Positions 57,645 through 64,000 of a DNA stretch of 64,000 nucleotides are shown here, in pieces. The notes under the pieces were generated by a model, which saw nothing but the letters and a program-made list of their open reading frames with translations, made no database searches and was not told where the DNA came from. The translations under genes were made by a program, and so were the position numbers. The stretch is from Agapetus fuscipes (lineage: Eukaryota; Arthropoda; Insecta; Trichoptera; Glossosomatidae): the NCBI GenBank assembly GCA_951799405.1, contig OX637361.1, positions 9,832,170 to 9,896,169 of the forward strand. Reading direction: 5' to 3'. The number at the start of each line of letters is the position of its first letter. The stretch's first letter is position 1.

Positions 57645-57947
57645 AGACCGGTCCGTATTTTAGTGGCAACACTTCTGACTTGTAAATAGAAGGTTGCGAG
57701 TTCGAATCCAGGCGGTGCACAAAAAAAAATCTATTTATATTTTCCCACCAAAGACTGGTCACTAAAGGTCCATCCAGCCTCACTGCAACTGGGTCTTGCT
57801 TGAGAATTGGCGCTTTCTACAGCAAGGAACAAGCTCGCAGAGCGCTCTTGAGGTGTGATACACACAAAAACAGCACTCACCAAATAAATCATCCTTATAT
57901 TATTACTATTATTATTATAATCCAAGCAAGCGCCGGGAGGACAATTG
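57645..57947 (+). mobile_element. SINE-B full copy followed by family-E end
   Basis: Head GACCGGTCCGTATTTTAGTG with box B GAGTTCGAATCC, body, 3' end GAGGTGTGATACACACAAAA, AAATAAATCATCCTT and (ATT)n to ~57912. 57913-57947 (CCAAGCAAGCGCCGGGAGGA) is the outer end of a family-E element only. Confidence 0.85.
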
Positions 57948-58029
57948 ATTAGATGATTGTTAGGTTTAGGTTGGAATTACGGTCGTTTCACATATTTACA
58001 ACAATACAAACTACACAGTTAAAATTTGA

Positions 58030-58110
58030 AAATGATGTCTCTTGAAAACGTTAGCTACGTCGCTAACGAAACGTCGAGAATAATGTAAGTTCGTTTAATA
58101 TCTGATTAGA
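58030..58110. mobile_element. Family-D right end
   Basis: GAAAACGTTAGCTACGTCGC, AACGAAACGTCGAGAATAAT and TTCGTTTAATATCTG. It lies ~20 bp from the Lkr TM5 exon donor. Confidence 0.7.
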
Positions 58111-58130
58111 TGACATATAATTGCTGTTAC

Positions 58131-58256
58131 CTTCTTCTTGTTCCTCATGAGGTTGGCGTCCCTGGAGTCCTGCGCGTTGCCGGGGGCCCTGGTGCCCCAC
58201 AGCTTGTAGGCCATGCGGGCGTACACGAAGCTGATCACGCACAGGGGGGTGAGGTA
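58131..58256 (-). CDS. Lkr: Lkr exon: TM5 and third intracellular loop
   Basis: 126 nt, 42 codons, phase 0 at both ends. It opens YLTPLCVISFVYARM (TM5 with its Pro), continues KLWG and APGNAQDSRD, and ends NLMRNKKK. The basic third loop with GNAQD is typical of kinin receptors. The acceptor is TTGCAG (58262-58257) and the donor is GTAACA (58130-58125). It is strikingly GC-rich (roughly two thirds G+C) against AT-rich intron on both sides, which by itself marks it as selected coding sequence. A family-D inverted-repeat remnant lies only ~20 bp past the donor, and a hAT-like MITE lies ~170 bp before the acceptor. Confidence 0.93.
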
Positions 58257-58425
58257 CTGCAACCAAACATCACAATTCTACACTCCAAATAATATGGCAG
58301 GAAATGACGGGAAAAGTTACACAATTAGGGACGGTATTTCAAACATTGTGAAAAATAATTTAACATAACAAGGTATATTACCTATACAAATGTAATAGTT
58401 TATGCTATGTATGTATGCTATGGAG

Positions 58426-58636
58426 CAGGGGCGTGCATCCCATACAGCCACATGCTTCGAATAGGTAAGCAATACATGGTAAAAAACCATTTAAGCTTGA
58501 AATTCAGATTTAAAATTCATCATTCAATTTAAAGCCATCGTTAGAACTTCAGTCAATTTCAAATGAGGTTTTTTAAAGGAATGGGAAAAAATATTTACCC
58601 CAAAATGTATTTGCATATACTCTATGCACGCGCCTG
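58426..58636. mobile_element. hAT-like MITE with 8-bp target duplication
   Basis: Begins CAGGGGCGTGCAT and ends ATGCACGCGCCTG, imperfect 13-bp terminal inverted repeats of the CAGGGG type. Flanked by identical CTATGGAG at 58418-58425 and 58637-58644. 211 bp, no coding capacity. In the 1.46-kb Lkr intron. Confidence 0.9.
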
Positions 58637-58724
58637 CTATGGAGGCATGTTGATATATTAAGAGTACTATTATTGTTTTTTAAGCCAAAAAAAATATAGT
58701 TTCTACTTTGATTTATTTCAATCT

Positions 58725-59105
58725 TGTTGATGATGATGATGATAATGATGGCTTGGTATAGCGCCGTTTCGTGAAAATTGTCACTCCAAGGGCGCTTTTT
58801 GTGTTATCGCGGCGAAGTAGTGTGTCTTGAGGGTTTTTTTAAGGTTTTCCCTGGATTTTGAAACTCGAACTTCCGGTGGCAGCTGGTTCCACGAAGAGGG
58901 ACCCGCAACAGCAAACGCACGATTGCCAAACACTGTGGTTATTTTCCTGGTTGGCTCGTTTACCAACGTTTTGGAGCCCCTCTCTGCCGAGCGCAACGTC
59001 AGTCCTCTCTCCTGTAAAACCTTCGGTCGCACTAGTTCTTGTAAGTACTCAGGAGCCATTCCTTGTAGAGCGTTGAACACAATGAGGTTCAACTTGTATT
59101 CTGTT
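58725..59105 (-). mobile_element. L2-like LINE RT C-terminus and 3' end
   Basis: The minus strand 59092-58781 reads NLIVFNALQGMAPEYLQELV, then VFGNRAFAVAGPSSWNQLPP and LKKTLKTHYFAAITQKAPLE with stop. The G.RAF..A.P..WN.LP block is that of the L2/CR1 group. It ends in (ATC/TGA)n at ~58727-58750. Truncated at the 5' side. Not the same lineage as 34138-34832, but same as 38799-38969. Confidence 0.85.
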
Positions 59106-59464
59106 TTGAGTCGTTACTAACATTTTTGGAGAACCTCCATCTTCAGGTAACAAATAATGACTCAAAAAGTAGCATTAAAATTGGAATAAAATCAATTTAA
59201 TTTTTTTTTATTAAAAAAAAAATAAAAACACCTTTTAATAAAGCTTTCCACGGCGTTTCATAAAAATCTTTTGATTTTTTATCTTTATAACTTCGATTAT
59301 AGATTAAATAATAGGTTGGTGTGAGCCTGAACAATGGCGACCAGGTGCTTTCACAAAAAAAGTATTTTATACAAAATGAAAACTTGTATTTGTTAAAAGT
59401 AACGAACAGGTCTGTTTGAATTCTCGTCCCCTAAGTGTTTGTTTGTCTTACCTATACCTATCAG

Positions 59465-59690
59465 AGGTAACTTCACATAAGCAGTGTTTGTAGGTGAACT
59501 GGACCAATGTGCCTTATGAAAACTGGAAATCAATTTTCAAAATACATAAATGATCTATCACATTATCGTGTTTTACGTTTTCTCTTAGCTCAGATTGTGT
59601 AGAATGTAATTCTTAAGAAAATGTCATTAAAAGGTCATCTTTGAATCAAATGGTAGATTAGCCAAACAAGCCCTGGGGGGACGATATATT
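59465..59690. mobile_element. Family-E element, diverged
   Basis: CTGGACCAATGTGCCTTATG, TTATCGTGTTTTACGTTTTC and GATTAGCCAAACAAGCCCTG. It ends 23 bp before the Lkr exon at 59713. Confidence 0.72.
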
Positions 59691-59712
59691 TATAAATATT
59701 GTTTCATCATAC

Positions 59713-59795
59713 CTGTAAAAACAATAGCACCATTCTGTATATGAACATCGAATGTTCACTGAAGTCGAGAGTTTGGCAGAAAGGCTTCATAAGAC
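59713..59795 (-). CDS. Lkr: Lkr exon: extracellular loop 2 and start of TM5
   Basis: 83 nt: two bases completing a split codon, then 27 codons. Translation begins LMKPFCQTLDFSEHSMF and ends MVLLFLQ. The Cys in PFC is the expected loop-2 partner for the TM3 disulfide in class A GPCRs, and the hydrophobic end is the outer part of TM5. The acceptor is TTACAG just upstream (59800-59796) and the donor is GTATGA (59712-59707). It enters in phase 1, so the preceding exon must end with one base of a codon. It leaves in phase 0, matching the next exon. No upstream exon is found between 59.8 and 64 kb. Confidence 0.85.
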
Positions 59796-59861
59796 CTGTA
59801 AGCAAAAATGCATACAAAAAATTAAAAAAGTGTTTTCTGATCTTTGAAAACATCAATGTCA

Positions 59862-60040
59862 CGTAAAACCGGGATGGGTTTTGGCCTCGTTGATCAACCG
59901 CAGCCAACGCATTCCTCCTCCAGTCTCATACTCCTTCCGCAAGGCAGTCTGCCACCGTTCCACTCAACCATCTTTATCTAGATTTTCTTAATGTCCTACT
60001 CCTCTTTGAGTCCATCATTTTAACGATCTTTTCCAAGCCC
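59862..60040 (-). pseudogene. Possible RTE-like LINE C-terminus
   Basis: One minus frame reads GGGMRWLRLINEAKTHPGF, like the W..L...AKTH ending of RTE-clade ORFs; adjoining frames are broken. Confidence 0.45.
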
Positions 60041-60576
60041 TGATGGTACATTTGCTGACCCAACCAATGTAACTAGCAGACTTTTATTGACGGGCCCAAA
60101 TCATGATTTTTTTTCTTTATTAAATCATTTTTCGCGGAGCTTTTTTCATTTAAGTAATAATAGTAAAAGTGCGTATATTGAAAAAAAGTAATCATTGCAA
60201 TTTTACCCTGTAACTTAACAAACAACCCTCACACAAGAATCGTATTGTCGAGCTCAAATTGAGGGTAGTTTGCCAGGCACAATACATCGGGGTGAGGGTC
60301 GATCGAAAAGTTACTAGACGCGAACAATGCAAAATAATACGCATGGAACCTTTTGGCGGATTAAAAAATAATGAAGGAAAAAATTTACATAAAAGATGAA
60401 TCGTGTGCAAGTAATGAAAGGTTCTGTGAGCAAAAAGAACAGACACTTTCTTTGTGAGATATTTTTTTCGCTTTCAAATTGGGTTCTTTTCGACATTTCT
60501 GCAACGAGTTGAATATTCGTTTTTCAATAAATTGGTTTTCATGAAAAAGTTCATACTTTGAAACACGCCGACGAGC
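60041..60576. other. Intron sequence, nothing recognised
   Basis: No upstream Lkr exon or repeat seen. Confidence 0.4.
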
Positions 60577-60838
60577 ATTGAATCTAAATCTGAATCTAAG
60601 CTGCAAAGATATGTATCATTTGAGATCATATTAAATGCATTCCCACAAGCAGACACGCATAATTTCGCACTCACACATGCCGCATGTGGACCTACAATAT
60701 AAAAACCCAATCTCAAATGAACATAAGCCCTGCAACTCTTTCCGACCTTCTCTGAAACAGGGGTGACATTGGCAAAGTGAATCCTTTTTTACAGTATGGG
60801 TGGTCAGCCTCATACCAACCTATAAGTCAAGGAATACA
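60577..60838 (-). mobile_element. RTE-A 3' tail
   Basis: AATCTGAATCTAAGCTGCAA to CCAACCTATAAGTCAAGGAA, complete. Confidence 0.9.
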
Positions 60839-61149
60839 AGCAATTAATTGCGAGATACTCCAGCATATAGCAAAATTCACTCAGCACTTTTTCCTAACAC
60901 TTTTCACCCATATTTTTTTCCTTACTCTCAAGATTCTAGTCATTTGCAATCTCACTCGCATTTAAGGCAATTCAAAATTTGGATCATGCTCCTTGCATTG
61001 CCAGTCCTATGTATTTGTATGGCTTACTGCACGAGCTGGGGCTGTGCATACCTACAAATTAAATTTGAAAAAGAGAGTGCGAATGCAAACAAATTGAATT
61101 ATGTCTGTTTGGGAGGATGGATGTTCTGATTCTTGAAGGTAATCCAATG

Positions 61150-61434
61150 TAAGAAAAGATGGATTTCGTGGTAGAGGAAGACCGAGAAAGGTATGGATGG
61201 ACCAAATATCCGAAATTGCGAATGAATAGAATATCCAGAGTCATAATAAAAGAATAGCCTGTATGAAATAGGTAATGACTCCGGAGGAAATGAAAGAAGT
61301 ATGTTAAGACAGAAAGAAATGGCGGTTAATCTGTAATGTTGGCGGCTAGGGTTTATTAAATTGGAATTTTGATGTCCATAGATGTTTTTATTTATTGATT
61401 TAAAAAATGTAATTTGTCGTGTATGTTCCTTGAT
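61150..61434 (+). mobile_element. RTE-A ORF end with stops, tail cut off
   Basis: RGRGRPRKVWMDQISEIANE then TAG, SHNKRIACMK-like with stops, WRLICNVGG, then 3' UTR to TGTATGTTCCTTGA, where it breaks off. Confidence 0.82.
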
Positions 61435-62205
61435 CTTCCTTTTATTATATTTATTTCTTACAAAATCGTTCCTCACCCTGTCACTCCGTTTTTTCCCAAT
61501 CATACTTCTTAGAAGTTTGTAAGAGAAGAATGTGGTGCAAGAGAAAGTGTGAAAGTGAAGATTAAAAGAAGTTTGTTAAGATGGTTTGGGCATATGGAGA
61601 GAATGAATGAGGAAAGACTGACGAAGAAAGTATATGTTGGTAGAATAGATGGATGTCGTGGTAGAGGAAGACCGAGAAAGGTATGGATGGACCAAATATC
61701 CGAAATTGCGAATGAATGGAATATCCAGAGTCATAATAAAAGAAGAGCTTGTATGAAGAAGGTTATGACTCTGGAGGAAATGAAAGAAGTATGTAAGGAC
61801 AGAAAGAAATGGCGGTTGATCTGTAATGTTGGCGAATAGGGTTTATTAAATTGGAATTTGTTTTTGTTTGTAAATGGATATTTTGTATTTAAATATTTTT
61901 ATTTAATGATGTATAAAATGTAATTTGTCGTATGTGTGTGTTCCTTGACTTATAGGTTGGTATGCGGCTGACCACCCATGCTGTAAAAATGGTTCACTTT
62001 GCCAATGTCACCCCTGTCTCAGGGAAGGACGGCAAGAGTTGCAGGGTGTATGTCCATTTGAGATTTGATTTTTATGTTGTAGGTTCACATGAGGCATGTG
62101 CAAGCGCGAACTTGTACGTGTCTGGTTGTGAGAATGCATGTAATGTGAATCTTCAATGTAACATATCCTTGCAACTTAGATTAGATTAGATTAGATTAGA
62201 TATTT
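61435..62205 (+). mobile_element. RTE-A copy with inverted 5' segment
   Basis: 61455-61512 is antisense of the ORF stretch LRSMIGKKRSDRVRNDFV. From 61513 the plus strand continues with the very next codons (FVREECGARESVKVKIKRS-like), then the ORF to ~61839 and the tail, ending (TTAGA)4 at 62205. This is the layout of a twin-primed 5' inversion. ORF text is close to 31.6 kb. Confidence 0.88.
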
Positions 62206-62239
62206 CTCATTTAATAAACGTCATTTTAATAACATTGAA

Positions 62240-63795
62240 CAAGTATTTTCAACCCTGAATTATGTATGTAATATAGAGACCAAACACACCTTCTCTCAGG
62301 GGTCAGTCTCCCCTCCACTGACCCACGCCCTGTATATCCATCCCATCCGGGGATGTGTCACAGGACTCGCATGCAAAAGTTATGTGAGATGCGAGTGGCA
62401 GAAGGCCCTCCCGTGAAGCTACACTTTCCCAAGTGTTTACACAAAGCAAAGGAGGCTTAGAAATCACTAAAAGATTATGGCCGTGGGGTTTAGGGCTCGA
62501 GGATTTTAATTTTACAAACAAAAATGCAAAGTGATTCTGAGCGTCTTAACATATGACTTAAGGCCTAAATTCGAGATGTTACTACTGAGACTGTTCGGGA
62601 GGTGCTCTCCAGACTATGTGGCCAACCACCATAGAGGTGGGAAAGAATAAAGAAAAGAAGAAAGAAAATCGGTCTAATTAGACAGACGAGTTCTCGCCAT
62701 AGCTAGCACAAAACTTTGAAAAAGCCCAAAAGTTAGATTTGTTGGCCACAAAGTCCGCATATCCGATCGGGCCGATGGCCGGTCTGACAGCGTTGAAGAG
62801 CGCCTCACGACCAGGCTGCAAGGCTTCGCAGTCCAACAGGATGTGTCGCACATCCTGCAGCGTCGCTCCGCACTCACAACCCGACCCCCTTGAGAGGCCA
62901 AGCTGGAAGAGCCTGGCCCTAAATTTACCGTGACCAGTCAAGAACTGACTGGTCCAATGGTCCGGGACCAACCAAGGAGCCTCGTATCTCTCACGGACCG
63001 AGGGAAAGAAAGAAAAGGTGGTTCTGCCTTTGTCGGAGGAATCCCATCGTTTTTGCCACACGCGGAGAGCCATAAGCACAACCAGTTTCCGAGTTCCAGA
63101 GGATATTCCTCGGGTGGGGGGATCAATGCTATCTTCGCCGATAGTAGCGGTGAGGCCGCGTCTCAAAAGACTTATGGCGTTGGCAACCTGGAGGTGAAGA
63201 TCCAGAGGAAGGACACCGGCAAGAACGGGGAGACAGTCCGTTGACGCGGATCTGTACGCCTTGGTGAGCAAGCGGAGAGATAATCTCTGGCCGGAAAGGA
63301 TGACACGCCGCTGTAGACTCAAAAGGCTCTTATCAGCCCAGCAGCCGGCTGCGTAGAGTGCTGTTCCGATGAAGGTTGCCTGATACAAGATACGGAGTGA
63401 ACGACCTCTAAGTCCCCAAGTGACGTGAGAGAGCCTAGCAACCTTGCCGAAGGCGCCATTACCCTTCTGGATAATGCGCTTTGCGTGTTCGACGAAAGAT
63501 AGATTACCGTCCAAGGTAACTCCAAGGTAAGTTACTGCTTGGGACAGTTTCACTCTGGAGCCCTCGAAATCGATAATAGGGGGGCGAGCAGGACTGAGAC
63601 GACCCTTGAGGAGGATGGCCTCGGTTTTGTGGGGAGCAAAGGAGAGTTTATTGCGTGTACCCCAGGAGTGGATAGCTTGCAGGGCAAGTTTAGCCGATGA
63701 TTCGAGGGAACTTCTGCTGTTCGCCTCAACAGTGAGGAGGGCGTCATCGGCATATAGAGACCAAACAGCATTTTCTTTTCCAAATAGGACCAATT
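62240..63795 (-). mobile_element. R1/jockey-group LINE, 5'-truncated, ORF open
   Basis: 63793-62678 on the minus strand is open for 371 codons. It begins inside the RT palm at SLYADDALLTVEANSRSS (YADD catalytic box), continues LSFAPHKTEAILLKG and VTYLGVTLDGNLSF (thumb), and ends with a Cys-His block CECGATLQDVRHILLDC. These are features of the jockey superfamily (R1/LOA/jockey). The codon region is clearly GC-richer than its surroundings and has no frameshift, so a recent insertion. ~440 bp of 3' UTR follows to about 62240. The upstream Met is not a real start. Confidence 0.88.
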
Positions 63796-64000
63796 ACTTA
63801 ACTTAATATACTGAACTTACCTGCCATTAAGGCCAAATAACAAGGGGTATCAACTCTGTACTAAGTGTTTAATACTAAACCGTAATAGCCACATATAATA
63901 TTACTTACAAGGAGCAATGTGCGTTATACATTGCCCTGTTTACGAGAACTTTAGTAATTACTTAAGAATTGTTGGTTAATGACTCCCTTGTGACATCATT
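63796..64000. other. No feature seen
   Basis: AT-rich, presumably still Lkr intron. No exon recognised. Confidence 0.4.

Larger units (their letters stand above)
27059..59795 (-). other. Lkr: Kinin (leucokinin) receptor gene, 3' part, six exons
   Basis: Gene span on the minus strand assembled from six exons: 59795-59713, 58256-58131, 38549-38449, 30456-30366, 29531-29445, 27526-27059. The product is a class A GPCR in the plasma membrane that binds kinin neuropeptides, which act in diuresis and gut or muscle control in arthropods. Visible protein is about 317 residues, from extracellular loop 2 to the stop. The order of conserved blocks (loop-2 Cys, TM5, GNAQD loop, CWLP of TM6, NPFIY of TM7, FKREF helix 8) is that of kinin receptors as I know them. 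Intron sizes are 1456, 19581, 7992, 834 and 1918 bp. All introns are GT-AG and the phases chain without a frameshift. The N-terminus and TM1-TM4 are missing and should lie beyond base 64000. Assignment rests on recognition of family motifs, not on a search; RYamide and tachykinin receptors are the nearest alternatives. Confidence 0.9.

Noticed and set aside
58110..58292. Plus-strand and alternative minus frames over the TM5 exon
   Set aside because: High GC content opens extra frames; only the frame giving YLTPLCVISFVYARM fits both splice sites and the neighbouring exons.
58827..59120. Plus-strand 97- and 72-codon frames
   Set aside because: Antisense of the L2-like LINE C-terminus.
62930..63244. 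Plus-strand open frames over the R1-group LINE
   Set aside because: They are antisense to the open 371-codon RT frame and carry no known motif.

Overview
This is eukaryotic, AT-rich, intron- and repeat-dominated DNA from an arthropod, most likely an insect. The evidence is GT-AG introns up to ~20 kb, an arthropod-type kinin (leucokinin) receptor, and many non-LTR retrotransposon and tRNA-derived SINE copies. The order cannot be settled from the sequence alone.

The one host gene I can support is the 3' part of a leucokinin (kinin) receptor, a class A neuropeptide GPCR, on the minus strand. Six exons join in a single consistent reading frame: 59795-59713 (extracellular loop 2 to start of TM5), 58256-58131 (TM5 and third intracellular loop), 38549-38449 (TM6), 30456-30366 (TM7), 29531-29445 (helix 8 and proximal tail) and 27526-27059 (C-terminal tail and stop). 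They encode the last ~317 residues. Every boundary is AG/GT and every phase matches (1, 0, 0, 2, 0, 0 from 5' to 3'). A poly(A) signal lies at 26998-26993. Exons for the N-terminus and TM1-TM4 are not visible and should lie beyond base 64000. Everything between 27.5 and 59.7 kb apart from these exons is therefore intron, and 1-26.9 kb is downstream flank.

The rest is mobile-element debris. The dominant family is an RTE-type LINE (called RTE-A here). Its copies carry a reverse-transcriptase C-terminus, a ~250-bp conserved 3' tail and a terminal (TTAGA)n/(TTATAGA)n microsatellite; I count more than 30 copies, most of them 3'-tail only. Other families are a second RTE-like LINE (RTE-B), L2/CR1-like and jockey-like LINE 3' ends, an open but 5'-truncated R1/jockey-group LINE (62.2-63.8 kb), three tRNA-headed SINE families (A, B, C), 5S-rRNA/tRNA composite SINEs, a mariner transposase scrap, a hAT-like MITE with a perfect 8-bp target duplication, and two other inverted-repeat families (D and E). 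Two tandem arrays stand out: a ~65-bp minisatellite (0.54-1.29 kb) and a 1.4-kb heptamer satellite inside the receptor intron (46.2-47.6 kb).

Nested insertions (SINE-A split by RTE-A, RTE-A split by SINE-C, by a 5S-tRNA SINE and by a family-E MITE, SINE-B split by an L2-like LINE) give relative ages and define element ends. All family names A-E are local labels; no database was searched.
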